This document shows positions 16,810 to 25,944 of a stretch of DNA of 64,000 nt, piece after piece. The notes under the pieces are model-generated. The model worked only from the letters and a program-made list of their open reading frames with translations, ran no database searches and was not told where the DNA came from. Origin of the DNA: Lacticaseibacillus songhuajiangensis (GTDB taxonomy: Bacteria > Bacillota > Bacilli > Lactobacillales > Lactobacillaceae); NCBI RefSeq assembly GCF_003946025.1, contig NZ_RHNR01000005.1, positions 16,321 through 80,320 of the forward strand, in the 5' to 3' direction. The position numbers were made by a program, and so were the translations under genes. Within the stretch, counting starts at the first letter, position 1, and every line of letters begins with the position of its first letter.

Positions 16810-17847
16810 TTATGCAATTACTAGTAGTGACTTGATTGCCTCACGCTTGTCCATGGCCTCATACGCGGCCTGTACATCATCCAGCGCAAAGCGCTTGGTG
16901 AATACCTGCCCGGGGTGAATGTCACCCTTGAGCACGGCATCCAGCAGCACACTGCGGTCAAAAGTCGTAACGGAGGCAATCCCGCCACGTAGACCCACGT
17001 TCTGCCAGAACAGGTCGTTCGTGTTCATCATCGGGTTCTGCGGAATGCCCACGCGGCCGACGACGGCGCCAGGACGCGCCACCTTCACGGCCGTGTCCAC
17101 GGACTGTTCCATGCCGACACATTCGAGCACGGCATCGGCGCCCGCGTTGTCCGTCAGCGCCATGACCTTGGCCACAGCCTCATCACCACGTTCCGGCACA
17201 ATGTCGGTTGCGCCAAACTTCAGGGCAACTTGCTGGCGGTCTGCATGGCGACTCATGGCGATGATGCGCTTGGCACCCATCAGGTGTGCCGAGAGCACGC
17301 CGCACAGACCAACGGCCCCGTCACCCATCACCACCACGGTGTCACCCGGCTTCACTTCCGCACTGAAGGCGGCGTGGTAACTAGTGGCCATGACGTCAGA
17401 CAGTGCCAGCAAGTCATCCAGCTGCTCATCGCTGTAATCTTCAGGCTGACCCGGAATCTTAACCAGTGACCAGTCGGCGTTGGCGTAACGCACGTACTCC
17501 GCCTGGAAACCAGTACTACCGCCGCGGGTGTCGCTGGTGCAGTTTCCTTCGTAGCCGGCACGGCAAGCGGCACAGTGACCGCAACCATGGGTGAATGGCA
17601 GAACGACGAAATCGCCCGCCTGCACGTGACTCACTGCACTCCCAACAGTTTCAACAACCCCAATGGCTTCGTGGCCGGTGGTCATACCCGGCTGGCGCTC
17701 GCTAATCCCGCGGAACCACCATAGGTCGGAGCCGCACACGCAGGCGCGCACGATGCGAATAATCGCGTCGGTTGGCTGCTCGAGTTCTGGCTTGGGCATT
17801 TCGCGGACTTCAACTTTGCCCTTTTCAACGAATACTGTTGCTTTCAT
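16810..17847 (-). CDS. Zinc-dependent alcohol dehydrogenase
   Basis: A medium-chain dehydrogenase of 345 residues. Catalytic zinc ligands lie in CVCGSDLWW and GHEAIG. CGHCAACRAGYEGNC gives the four cysteines of the structural zinc site. GDGAVGLCG is the NAD(P) fold. Bacterial relatives act on a range of alcohols and aldehydes. It sits between a flavodoxin and an AKR gene in one operon with a MerR-type promoter; AdhR-type regulators control similar ADH genes, which supports an aldehyde-detoxification role. Confidence 0.88.
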   Translation of the reverse strand: MKATVFVEKGKVEVREMPKPELEQPTDAIIRIVRACVCGSDLWWFRGISERQPGMTTGHEAIGVVETVGSAVSHVQAGDFVVLPFTHGCGHCAACRAGYEGNCTSDTRGGSTGFQAEYVRYANADWSLVKIPGQPEDYSDEQLDDLLALSDVMATSYHAAFSAEVKPGDTVVVMGDGAVGLCGVLSAHLMGAKRIIAMSRHADRQQVALKFGATDIVPERGDEAVAKVMALTDNAGADAVLECVGMEQSVDTAVKVARPGAVVGRVGIPQNPMMNTNDLFWQNVGLRGGIASVTTFDRSVLLDAVLKGDIHPGQVFTKRFALDDVQAAYEAMDKREAIKSLLVIA

Positions 17848-17877
17848 GATGTACCTCTTTCTTGAATGACTAGGTGA

Positions 17878-18351
17878 CTAAAACTGTTCTAACCAGGACG
17901 CAATCTGGATGTCGGCATCAGCGATGTGCGCGCCAACCACACCCATGCCCTTGAAGATCTGGTGCTGACCAGCCAATGCGGCGAATTCCTGCTCGTAATC
18001 GTCCGCGCTCCCGGTGTGGGTATAGAACGGCGCGAGCGGTACGCTGCTGCCCGCGATTTCCTTGAGAAAACTACGCACGGGTGTTGCCGGTGCGCCGGAC
18101 CACACCGGTCCGCCAACCAGCACCAGGTCGTACTGACTGAGGTCAGGAACGACGACGGTCAGACGCGGCAAGTTGCCACTGGCCAGCTGCTTCTGGGCGA
18201 TGGCCGACGTCTCGTACATGTCGGCGGAGAAGGTATCGGTGGGGATGCTCATGTTGTAGACATCCGCGCCGAGCGCCGCTTGCAACTTCTTGGCTAGACG
18301 CGCTGTGATGCCGGACCAGGAATAATAAGCGATGAGAATCTTTTTGGTCAT
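17878..18351 (-). CDS. Flavodoxin-like protein
   Basis: A 157-residue flavodoxin fold. YYSWSGITARLAKKL is the FMN phosphate loop, VLVGGPVWSGAPATPVRSFL the isoalloxazine loop, and the closing TGSADDYEQEF fits the family. It may serve as electron carrier or FMN-dependent reductase; the partner is unknown. It is the first gene of the operon with AAAGGAGG before the ATG and a 19-bp-spacer promoter 35 bases upstream. Confidence 0.87.
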   Translation of the reverse strand: MTKKILIAYYSWSGITARLAKKLQAALGADVYNMSIPTDTFSADMYETSAIAQKQLASGNLPRLTVVVPDLSQYDLVLVGGPVWSGAPATPVRSFLKEIAGSSVPLAPFYTHTGSADDYEQEFAALAGQHQIFKGMGVVGAHIADADIQIASWLEQF

Positions 18352-18383
18352 GTAATTGCGACCTCCTTTTGACTTACGGACTT

Positions 18384-18414
18384 AGTGTAGACCTTTAAGC
18401 CCACTTTAAGGCAA
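18384..18414 (-). promoter_or_regulatory. MerR-type promoter of the flavodoxin-ADH-AKR operon
   Basis: On the minus strand TTGCCT (18409-18414) and TACACT (18384-18389) are 19 bases apart. The dyad CCTTTAAGCCCACTTTAAGG (18392-18411) fills the spacer. The -35 box and half-sites match those at 13777-13807. Confidence 0.75.
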
Positions 18415-18826
18415 GGGCTATTTGCGAAAATTACGCGGCTTTTTGACGCAATAATTGCCGAAGTTACGCCCGGCATGTTTCATATACGTAAAAAATCGGC
18501 AAATTAATTACTGCGAACGAAATGTTTTGCGAATCCACAACGATTTGCGATTGTATCAATTGGTGATTTCGCTATTCTTGATTACGGTTGTTGACGTTGC
18601 GCGAAGCTGGCACAAAATTATTCTGGATGATGGTGTTTAGGAGAGTCTTGGTGCATGTGGGTCCACACACCAACTCTTAATCCCGCCCCGCCGCCTAAAA
18701 TAATTATGTGATAGATCCACGCAATAATACCGATATGACAGCGCGCGCCTTGGCCGGCCGCACTCAATTATCAGAGCAAGACTAATTCGAAACGACATAA
18801 ACACAGAATAAAGGAGAACTAAAACA
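18415..18826. other. Intergenic region with an imperfect hairpin
   Basis: About 410 bases between divergent genes. A 61-codon ORF (18455-18640) has no convincing ribosome site. An imperfect inverted repeat at about 18641-18679 (GAGAGT..TTGGTG with CACCAACTCTT) has no T-tract. The promoter of the SLAP gene must be here, but I see no clear -35/-10 pair. Confidence 0.4.
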
Positions 18827-19642
18827 ATGAAGATTTCAACAAAGCTCATGGCCGCCGTGGCGGCACTCAGCATGGCCGCACCAGCCTTTACGCCAGTTGC
18901 TAGCACGGTGGTCGCACACGCGGCAGTAATTACAGCAACGGATGCCAAGGCTAATGCCGAACAAGCAGCAAAGGACCAGGCACAAGTTGATGCCAATAAC
19001 AAAGAAGCAGCTAAGATTGCCGGTGAAAAGTGGACTGGTTCCATGACAAGCAGCAATACATCCTCATCTACTTCCAGTTCCACGAAGAAATCCACCACGT
19101 CTTCCAGCTCTTCTTCCAAGACCAGCTCCTCTAGCAAGACGACAACGTCTAAGCCAAGCACGACGAAGAAGACCACTACTTCTACCACTAAGAAGGCAAC
19201 CACGACCGCAAAGAAGAGCAACTTTCGCCTCTCCTATAAGGGTGTTGCTGTTACTAAGCGTGCTGCTAGTCTTTACAGCATCAACGGTGCTAATCTGGCG
19301 AAAACGAGCAAGACACTAAAGAAGAACACCGCCTGGAAGATTACCGCACTGGTATCTCTAAACGGCGTTGACTACTACCAGGTCGGCACTAACCAGTACC
19401 TGTCTTCTAAGGACGCTAGCTTCCGCCGTACCGGCACAGCGCATGTTAACTACAACAAGCACTACGGCATTCAGATTTGGACCGCAACGCACGGCTTCGT
19501 TAAGAACGCCAACGGCAGTGCCAAGAAGCTCCCAGGCCAGACCAACTGGAAGGTCTTCGGTAAGGCTGTCATCAACGGCTCCACTTACTACAACCTCGGC
19601 GGCGACCAGTACATCGACGCGGCATACGTTACTGTAAAGTAA
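18827..19642 (+). CDS. Secreted SLAP-domain surface protein
   Basis: A 271-residue exported protein. The signal peptide is about 1-33, ending near VVAHAA. A helical stretch to residue 67 is followed by a Ser/Thr/Lys-rich linker (about 68-137), probably glycosylated or wall-spanning. The C-terminal half has two SLAP-type (SlpA C-terminal) repeats, seen as YKGVAVTKRAASLYSINGAN and HYGIQIWTATHGF..KKLPGQTNWKV. In lactobacilli such repeats bind secondary wall polymers, so this is a non-covalently attached wall protein. AAAGGAGAAC lies before the ATG. Confidence 0.82.
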   Translation: MKISTKLMAAVAALSMAAPAFTPVASTVVAHAAVITATDAKANAEQAAKDQAQVDANNKEAAKIAGEKWTGSMTSSNTSSSTSSSTKKSTTSSSSSSKTSSSSKTTTSKPSTTKKTTTSTTKKATTTAKKSNFRLSYKGVAVTKRAASLYSINGANLAKTSKTLKKNTAWKITALVSLNGVDYYQVGTNQYLSSKDASFRRTGTAHVNYNKHYGIQIWTATHGFVKNANGSAKKLPGQTNWKVFGKAVINGSTYYNLGGDQYIDAAYVTVK

Positions 19643-19676
19643 TTGCTTAAGTAATTCATCTCTTTAACTGTTCTTA

Positions 19677-19731
19677 TTAACCACGACCCCCCTCAGGGTC
19701 ATGCAGTTGATAAGGACGGTTATTTTTTTAT
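19677..19731 (+). terminator. Terminator of the SLAP gene
   Basis: TTAACC...GGTTA with an inner GACCC-CCCTCA-GGGTC hairpin is followed by TTTTTTTA, 35 bases after the stop. Confidence 0.55.
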
Positions 19732-19806
19732 TTACCGACAATCCTGTCATGATCATTTCTAGATGCTCGCGCTTTTTCATTAGGTCGTGCTAGGATGAAG
19801 TCAAGT

Positions 19807-19822
19807 ATGGCGTTTACGCCAT
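19807..19822 (+). promoter_or_regulatory. Short palindrome upstream of the D2-domain surface gene
   Basis: ATGGCG-TTTA-CGCCAT (6-4-6, perfect) lies 34 bases before the ATG at 19856. It could be an operator or a hairpin in the leader. Confidence 0.4.
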
Positions 19823-19855
19823 CGATAACACCCGTAGATAAGGACGTGAAATGAC

Positions 19856-21940
19856 ATGTCGATTCCATTAACTAAAAACATTAAGACCGCGGGTTGTATT
19901 CTCGGCGTTGCTGCAGCACTGACTCTAAGTACTGCCATCGCGCCGCATGCAAGCCCCCACGCGTCTGTCAACACAGTCAGCGATTCACTGCCCGTCGGGG
20001 CACTAGGTCTCAACAAAACCACTAAGATTGATAGCGCATCTAGTGGTGGTATTCGTACTGACACCGGTATTGCTTCAACCCAACATACCGGTACAAATCG
20101 ACAATGGGTTATTCCTGTAAGTAATGGCTCATCGCCATCAGTCGTGTTCGACTCAGCAGCCACATATGAAGACCAAGTGCTCGACGTCAAAATCCAATTT
20201 TCAGGAATAAAGACCGAAAGTCGCTATGCTTGGCCAAGCCCAAGGCAGAAAGAAACTCACGGGACAACGCCAACAGCCATTGGTATCTATGAGAACATGC
20301 AGAACGGGTTCTACTTGTTCGGTGTGCAGGAGGCAACTGTCTCATACACCTACTACCGGCACAATACTTCGGAAATTGTGCATCTAAACGACGCCGCTCA
20401 TCCAGCCTACATGACCGTTCGCTCCTTAAACCCTTACGCATTGGGCGGTGGCACTGAAAACCAGCAGATGTCCTGGTGGGTTGGTAAAGGTACCGTGCAA
20501 AAAACCAAGACCATTACCGTGCCCTACACTGAGCAAGAATCTACTTGGCACTCAGGCTACACTAACAGTTACGGCAACTATGTCTCTGGTTACTACACGT
20601 ACCGTACCGTTCACTATACCAAGAACGTGAACGTCAAATACACGGTCACCTATCACGGGATGAAGGCCAGCGGTCTTGACGATGGCAAAACGCACAAGAA
20701 CACCACCCAGAAACTCACTGCTAACTACGGCAATGGATCCGCATCCGCAGGGGTAGATAAGGACATCTATCGTCAGACTCAAGTTGGTGACTCTGGTATC
20801 GTCGATAATCCGGGCAGTAACTTAGCCGATTACCTAGCAGGTGACCTGGATACAGTTTCTGGTGAATGGGCAAAATATGTAAACAGTCAGGAAGGATATG
20901 TCACAAAAGATTCCCTGATTAAACAATATACGCCCGCATTCAACACCGGTAACAAAAATGCCAAAACGCGTGCGCAATCATCTGGCAAATTTACTTCCGT
21001 CACCAATGACGATGGCTACTCGCCAAACCCAACAGAATTCACTGCGGCTAACAGCATCTTCGGGGCCCAAGGCGCTAACGGCTCCGACACGGTTGATTCC
21101 GATGCGGCTATGTCCGTCGGTTTCAAGATGAGCCCGACCGCCGACTTACAATCCTTTACCGTTGGTAACCCATGGGGCTTCATGTGGGCCCACTTCAGCG
21201 GCGGTGTATACCGCCACAAAGATAAGACCCCGCCTCCACACGAAGACACCCCGAAGAAGGAAGTCTCCAAAGCCACCCTGCATAAACAAGGCGAAACTTT
21301 TGACTACACCATCTCCGGTAAGGTGCCGAAGCGTGAATGGGTCTTCGACAACGGGGAATCGATGTACAAGAAAGATAACTTCACCATCTCCGACCAGGTG
21401 CCGAAGGATCTCTCCATCACGGGTGTCGACGTCGAAGGCATCTACCAGTGGAGCGGCCCCGACAACGGCAACGAGATGCTGGATAAGAACTACACCCCGG
21501 TCAAGGCAACGGTGTCTGGCAATAAAGTGACTGTTTCGACCAAGGACTGGCGCGGCTTCGCCCACTCCAGCGAGAACAACTACAAAATTGTCATCCACGT
21601 CAAAGCCGACAAGCTCCCGCAGGCCAAGAACAACGAAGATGCCAAGCAGAATAGTAGCGACGTTGGCTTCAGCAATGACCCCACCAAGAGCGGCTACTAC
21701 TACATCGATAACAAGGCCGAATCCGACCAGATCATCTACGGCCAAACCTTCACCCCGCCTTCCAACAACGCGCGCACCAAGATTCTGCGTTTCGAAGGCA
21801 CGGTTTACCACTATGACTACGACAGCAAGGAAACCGGCGATTTCAGCTTCAACAAGTTAAAGCCGCAAGCGACCAATGATGAGAACTTCCAGAAGGCAGG
21901 CACTTGGGACAACGCAACAATTTTTGAAGTTTCTACATAG
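19856..21940 (+). CDS. Secreted fimbrial-D2-domain surface protein lacking a visible anchor
   Basis: A 694-residue protein with a signal peptide at about 1-38. The middle has no recognised domain and is rich in Tyr, Thr and Asn. From about 470 to 630 a fimbrial isopeptide-formation D2-like domain is visible (TLHKQGETFDYTISGKVPK, then FTISDQVPKDLSITGVDV). Such proteins usually continue into more B-type domains and an LPXTG anchor. Here the frame ends in TIFEVST with no LPXTG or membrane helix, and a terminator follows 40 bases later. It may be truncated or released. AAGGA lies 11 bases before the ATG. Confidence 0.72.
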   Translation: MSIPLTKNIKTAGCILGVAAALTLSTAIAPHASPHASVNTVSDSLPVGALGLNKTTKIDSASSGGIRTDTGIASTQHTGTNRQWVIPVSNGSSPSVVFDSAATYEDQVLDVKIQFSGIKTESRYAWPSPRQKETHGTTPTAIGIYENMQNGFYLFGVQEATVSYTYYRHNTSEIVHLNDAAHPAYMTVRSLNPYALGGGTENQQMSWWVGKGTVQKTKTITVPYTEQESTWHSGYTNSYGNYVSGYYTYRTVHYTKNVNVKYTVTYHGMKASGLDDGKTHKNTTQKLTANYGNGSASAGVDKDIYRQTQVGDSGIVDNPGSNLADYLAGDLDTVSGEWAKYVNSQEGYVTKDSLIKQYTPAFNTGNKNAKTRAQSSGKFTSVTNDDGYSPNPTEFTAANSIFGAQGANGSDTVDSDAAMSVGFKMSPTADLQSFTVGNPWGFMWAHFSGGVYRHKDKTPPPHEDTPKKEVSKATLHKQGETFDYTISGKVPKREWVFDNGESMYKKDNFTISDQVPKDLSITGVDVEGIYQWSGPDNGNEMLDKNYTPVKATVSGNKVTVSTKDWRGFAHSSENNYKIVIHVKADKLPQAKNNEDAKQNSSDVGFSNDPTKSGYYYIDNKAESDQIIYGQTFTPPSNNARTKILRFEGTVYHYDYDSKETGDFSFNKLKPQATNDENFQKAGTWDNATIFEVST

Positions 21941-21982
21941 CACCAATCCAGCAATAAATTCATCCATAGCAGTTCATACGAA

Positions 21983-22021
21983 ATAAGGTTCGCACCCTCT
22001 TCCGAGATGCGAACCTTATTG
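21983..22021. terminator. Bidirectional terminator
   Basis: AATAAGGTTCGCA (21983-21995) pairs with TGCGAACCTTATT (22009-22021) between two convergent genes. Confidence 0.82.
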
Positions 22022-22022
22022 T

Positions 22023-22844
22023 TTAGTACCGGTCTTCGTGCATCGTCGCCGGCCACCCATTAATGCCGTGGTGCTGGTCGAATTGGCGCAAATCCGCCAT
22101 TTCATCATCGGTCAGCTTGAAGCCGAAGGTGTCGAAGTTGCTGGCGATGTGCGTTGCGTTCAGTGACATCGGGATGGTTACAATCTGCTGCTGGGTCAGG
22201 AAACGAATCAGAATCTGGGCACCAGACACGCCATACTTCGCAGCCAATGCCTGAATCTCGGGCAGGTTCATTAGTTCGCGGCCCTTGGTCTCCGCTAGCG
22301 GTGCCCAGGATTCATGGATGATGTCGTGCTGTGTTAAGTAGGCGTGCATGCGTTGCTGTTGCCAGTACAAGTGCGTCTCAATCTGATCAATCACCGGCTT
22401 GACCGTGCTGTCGGCCATGAGGCTATCGAGTTGTTTGGCATTGAAGTTGGACACACCGATTGCCCGAATTTTGCCCGCCTGATGTGCATCTTCCAAGGCC
22501 CGGTAGCTCTCGTGACTCTGCGGCATTGGCCAGTGCAGAATCATCAGGTCAAAGTAATCGCCACCAAAGCGCCGCAGCGAAGCATCGATGCCCTGCTTGG
22601 TTTCCTCGTAACCGTCCGTATTCGCCTTCGAAGTGATGAACAATTGGTCACGCGCAATACCGGCGTCTTTAATCGCCTGACCAACGCCAGCTTCGTTGCC
22701 GTAAGCCTGTGCAGTATCAATGCTGCGGAAACCCGCATCCAGCGCCTTCTTCACGTTCACCGCCGTGATGGCCGGTGGCGTCTGGTAAGTCCCGTAACCC
22801 AGGACCGGCATCTGCACGCCATTGTTGAAAGTCACATATTCCAT
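22023..22844 (-). CDS. Aldo/keto reductase
   Basis: A second AKR, 273 residues, only moderately like the one at 15929. Tetrad residues are D and Y in SIDTAQAYGNE, K in ITSKANT and H in ILHWPMP. The NADPH segment is TIPMSLNATHIASN. GGAGG before the ATG at 22844 fixes the start; the longer frame to 23060 is not supported. It is a single gene and its substrate is unknown. A dyad lies in its promoter. Confidence 0.88.
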   Translation of the reverse strand: MEYVTFNNGVQMPVLGYGTYQTPPAITAVNVKKALDAGFRSIDTAQAYGNEAGVGQAIKDAGIARDQLFITSKANTDGYEETKQGIDASLRRFGGDYFDLMILHWPMPQSHESYRALEDAHQAGKIRAIGVSNFNAKQLDSLMADSTVKPVIDQIETHLYWQQQRMHAYLTQHDIIHESWAPLAETKGRELMNLPEIQALAAKYGVSGAQILIRFLTQQQIVTIPMSLNATHIASNFDTFGFKLTDDEMADLRQFDQHHGINGWPATMHEDRY

Positions 22845-22874
22845 AGTGAGTGCCTCCGTTTTCTTGATGCCTTC

Positions 22875-22903
22875 AGTATAAAGTGACTTATCGAAAGTAA
22901 CCA
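22875..22903 (-). promoter_or_regulatory. Promoter of the AKR gene with a dyad in the spacer
   Basis: On the minus strand TGGTTA (22898-22903) and TATACT (22875-22880) are 17 bases apart. ACTTATCGAAAGT (22886-22898), an imperfect dyad, lies in the spacer and could be an operator. Confidence 0.5.
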
Positions 22904-22987
22904 GAACAATCCGTGAAGTATTGGTGGTCAATGTGCGCGGTCTGTCCGGATTTCGGCGCAGTTGCACCATCAAACCCGACGCGATAC

Positions 22988-23039
22988 AAAAAGTTCCTGC
23001 TCTCGGCACGCTGACGCTGCGCCGGAAGCAGGAACTTTT
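22988..23039 (-). terminator. Terminator of the S41 peptidase operon
   Basis: AAAAGTTCCTGC pairs with GCAGGAACTTTT, and on the minus strand the run of T bases follows. A smaller GCGCAGCG-type fold sits in the loop. Confidence 0.72.
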
Positions 23040-23063
23040 CAATTTAGGCACGAGAACCACAAA

Positions 23064-24482
23064 TTACTTCTCCGCCTGCAGCTTCTTGACCGCAGCCTTC
23101 ATTGCATTATCATTCTCGCTAATCTTCTTACCAAGCTGAGTTTCAATCTTCGCCAGCGTCTTGGCATCAGCCGTGCCGCTTGCAGTCAGCCCGTTAGCAC
23201 TCTGGAACTTGGCAACGGCGGCCTTGGTGCTAGCACCATAGTAACCGTTGGTGGAACCAGTGGCGTAGCCGAGTGCGGTCAAGGTCTTTTGCAAGGTCTT
23301 GACGTCGGCGCTCACGGCTTCTGGCTTCACGGAGGTGCCGGTGAAGGTGCTCAGGTAAGCGTAACTCGGGTAATCCGCCTTAATGGTTGGCTTAATCCCC
23401 TTGTGGTTGATCCACGAACCATCTGGCGTGAGCCACTTGGCAATGGTCAGCTTCAGTTCGGCGTTCTTCCCCATCTGCGCAACGGTCTGCACCGTGCCCT
23501 TCCCGTAACTGGTGGTCCCAATCAGCGGGATGCCGGCACTCTGGTTGAGCGCTGCGGCGGTGATTTCACTAGCGGAAGCCGAGTTACCGTCAATCAGCAC
23601 GACCGTTGGTTCGGTAACCTTAAAGCCCTTGTCGTATTCCTTACCGGCCTTGTAAACTTCGGCCTTACCGGTCCGCGACTTAACCTTGAGAATGGTTTTA
23701 CCATTCTTCAGCCACATCGAATCAATCTTCAGTGCCTCTTGAAGGACACCACCAGGATTACCACGCAGGTCGAGGACGAACTTCTTGGCCCCCTGCTTGC
23801 GCAGCTTCTTGACCGCGTTCTTCACCTGCTTCCCAGAAGTCTCGGTGAAGGTACTGAAGGTGATAATCCCGATGCTCTTGTCGGTCTTATCAAGACTAGT
23901 CGTCACACTCGGCACACTGACCTTGGCGCGCGTCATGGTGAAGGTGAGCTGCTTACTGCCGCGGCTCACAACCAGCTTGACCTTGGTGCCAATCTTGCCG
24001 CGCACCTTAGAAACGACGGCGTTGATGTCCTTTTTGGCCATCGACTTACCGTCGACGCTGACAATTTTGTCGTTTGGTTTGATACCGGCCTTCTGCGCGG
24101 CCCCGCCATTGGTGAGCGAGTCGACGTACACGCCGTCACTCGTCTGCGCCATGGTGGCACCGATACCGCCAAAGGAGCCGGAAATCTGCGTATCAAGGCT
24201 CGTCGCGTCGGAATTCTGCAAGTAGTTACTGAACGGGTCGCCCAGCGTCTTGACCATGCCGCTGATGGCACCATCAGCCAGTTTCTTCTCACTGACCTGC
24301 TTGTAATAGCTGCCCTCAATTGTGGCGTAGGTTTTGAGCACCTTATCAAAGGCACTCGGCACACTGGTGGTGACCGTCTGGGTAGCGTGCGGCGCGAAGT
24401 AACCGCCAAGCGCGCCGACCCCCAGGGCAACAATCATCCCCGTTATCGCGCCCCATAAGGGCATGCGTTTCTTATTCTTCAA
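23064..24482 (-). CDS. S41-family C-terminal processing peptidase
   Basis: A 472-residue membrane-anchored protease. One helix (about 9-28) is followed by a PDZ domain (about 97-185), the S41 core and a C-terminal peptidoglycan-binding domain (about 385-455, LQKTLTALGYATGSTNGYYG). The catalytic dyad is S303 in DGNSASASE and K328 in TSYGKGT, 25 residues apart as usual. The start is TTG, overlapping the yozE-like stop (TTGA), with GGGGGA upstream. It is the last gene of the msrA-yozE group and probably processes exported proteins at the wall. Confidence 0.9.
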   Translation of the reverse strand: MKNKKRMPLWGAITGMIVALGVGALGGYFAPHATQTVTTSVPSAFDKVLKTYATIEGSYYKQVSEKKLADGAISGMVKTLGDPFSNYLQNSDATSLDTQISGSFGGIGATMAQTSDGVYVDSLTNGGAAQKAGIKPNDKIVSVDGKSMAKKDINAVVSKVRGKIGTKVKLVVSRGSKQLTFTMTRAKVSVPSVTTSLDKTDKSIGIITFSTFTETSGKQVKNAVKKLRKQGAKKFVLDLRGNPGGVLQEALKIDSMWLKNGKTILKVKSRTGKAEVYKAGKEYDKGFKVTEPTVVLIDGNSASASEITAAALNQSAGIPLIGTTSYGKGTVQTVAQMGKNAELKLTIAKWLTPDGSWINHKGIKPTIKADYPSYAYLSTFTGTSVKPEAVSADVKTLQKTLTALGYATGSTNGYYGASTKAAVAKFQSANGLTASGTADAKTLAKIETQLGKKISENDNAMKAAVKKLQAEK

Positions 24483-24715
24483 AACTGGCTTTCCCCCGTT
24501 CCTTGTTCCTGATACAGGCGGAACGCCTCGTCAAAAACATCCATGTTGGGCAGGTAGCTGCCGTTTAATTCCAGGTAATCTGCCAATTCGTGATAATCCG
24601 TGCTTTGCTTCGGAAAACTGTGATCCAGGAAGGCATTCTGCGCAAAAGTCGCAACTTCCCCGTGATCATTGGGATTCCGCTGCGTCATCAGGAAGCGGTA
24701 AAAAGAATCACTCAT
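24479..24715 (-). CDS. YozE family protein
   Basis: A 78-residue helical protein of the YozE SAM-like family ([20 protein letters not shown], then [20 protein letters not shown]). Function unknown. Its ATG overlaps the end of msrA (ATGAGTGA), and its stop overlaps the TTG start of the S41 peptidase, so the genes are tightly coupled. Confidence 0.85.
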   Translation of the reverse strand: MSDSFYRFLMTQRNPNDHGEVATFAQNAFLDHSFPKQSTDYHELADYLELNGSYLPNMDVFDEAFRLYQEQGTGESQF

Positions 24716-25232
24716 CGCCTTTACCCCAATGTTCGGCGTTAAACGCACTACGCTGTTCGTGTTCCTGCGCGTAGCGGCGCGGGTTCTTTTCGTAGAACTG
24801 CTGGTGGTATTCCTCGGCCGGGTAGAAGGGCTTGGCGTCCTCAATTTTGGTCACAATCGGGGCATCGAACACACCAGAAGCGGCGAGTTCGTCGCGAGAC
24901 TGCTGCGCGAGCTGGCGCTGCTCATCTGAGTTCACGAAGATGACTGGCCGGTAGTTGTCGCCGCGGTCCTGGAACTGACCCATGGCGTCGGTCGGGTCTG
25001 TCTGTTGCCAGTAAATCTGCAGGAGCTGCTTGTAAGTAATCACTTCTGGGTCAAAGGTGACCTGGACGGCCTCGGTGTGGCCAGTGGTGTGCGAGCAGAC
25101 CTGCTCGTAAGTCGGGTTGGGCACGTGGCCGCCGGTGTATCCGGACAACACGTTCAGGATGCCGGGCATGGTTTCAAATGGTTCCACCATGCACCAAAAG
25201 CACCCGCCGGCGAAAATTGCTGTTTCTTGCAT
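24708..25232 (-). CDS. msrA: Peptide methionine-S-sulfoxide reductase MsrA
   Basis: A 174-residue MsrA. GGCFWC near the N-terminus gives the catalytic C11, followed by [28 protein letters not shown], a family hallmark split here across two motifs. It repairs methionine-S-sulfoxide using thioredoxin. TTGGAGG before the ATG at 25232 sets the start, 18 bases inside the longer frame. It is first of the msrA-yozE-S41 group. Confidence 0.93.
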   Translation of the reverse strand: MQETAIFAGGCFWCMVEPFETMPGILNVLSGYTGGHVPNPTYEQVCSHTTGHTEAVQVTFDPEVITYKQLLQIYWQQTDPTDAMGQFQDRGDNYRPVIFVNSDEQRQLAQQSRDELAASGVFDAPIVTKIEDAKPFYPAEEYHQQFYEKNPRRYAQEHEQRSAFNAEHWGKGDE

Positions 25233-25275
25233 ACTCTTTACCTCCAACATCTGGGGTCGTTTGCCGCTTTCGCTG

Positions 25276-25944
25276 CTACTTGGCCAAGTAACCCGTCAGG
25301 TTAATGACATCGCTACTCAGGTCAATGCGCTGCGCGCGCACGTGCAAGCCGTTGCCCAAATCAAATTGGTTCAATCTTAGCACAATGCTTTGTTCCTTAC
25401 TATTAATGCTGACCATCTTGGGCAGGTCGTAATTCTTAGCGACATAGCTCATGACGTAATCAATCGGCACGGACAGCGCGCCGACGTTAATCTTAGTCGC
25501 CTTCAGCAAAATATTGCCGTTGGTTTGCACGTAGGGGTCGCACTGAATGCCAAAGCCCACCGTCGCGCCGAAGAACTTGAAGTTCCCCTTCAGCACCGCG
25601 TGGTCGCCAATGGTCAGTGAGTACTTCATGTTGCTGTTCTTCAGGTAGTGCTTGAGGTAGTTGTTAATGAGACGGTTGAGTTGCTCTTTCGTGAGCTTGA
25701 TGCTCATCACGTTGCCCTTATTGTCGGGCAACTTCACGGTGCTCGTTGTCTCAACTGGCTGGGTAACGCGGTGCACGACCGCCAGGCTCCCGCCGATGAT
25801 GATGCCGCACAGCACGATGAAGGCCCACTTCCAGAGGTTGAGCGGCCGCTTCAGTTTCATTTTGGCCGGTTTATTGGTACTGCGCTGCGCTTTGCGCGGT
25901 GAGCGTACTGGCTGCTTAGGTGTCTGCTGCTGATCTTCTGCCAT
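25276..25944 (-). CDS. ypmS: YpmS family (DUF2140) membrane protein
   Basis: A 222-residue protein with a basic cytoplasmic N-terminus, one helix at about 37-59 and an extracellular domain matching YpmS/DUF2140. Function unknown. Its ATG overlaps the stop of the ypmR-like lipase gene (TAATG), the usual gene pair in lactobacilli and bacilli. Confidence 0.85.
   Translation of the reverse strand: MAEDQQQTPKQPVRSPRKAQRSTNKPAKMKLKRPLNLWKWAFIVLCGIIIGGSLAVVHRVTQPVETTSTVKLPDNKGNVMSIKLTKEQLNRLINNYLKHYLKNSNMKYSLTIGDHAVLKGNFKFFGATVGFGIQCDPYVQTNGNILLKATKINVGALSVPIDYVMSYVAKNYDLPKMVSINSKEQSIVLRLNQFDLGNGLHVRAQRIDLSSDVINLTGYLAK

Noticed and set aside
18455..18640. 61-codon ORF upstream of the SLAP gene
   Set aside because: No ribosome site, no recognisable features, and it ends in a hairpin region.
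21941..21982. Frameshifted C-terminal anchor of the D2-domain protein
   Set aside because: Only about 40 bases separate the stop from a terminator, too short for an anchor, and no LPXTG-like reading was seen there.
22962..24458. 498-codon plus-strand ORF opposite the S41 peptidase gene
   Set aside because: It is antisense to a gene with clear PDZ and catalytic motifs, has no ribosome site and no recognisable domain.
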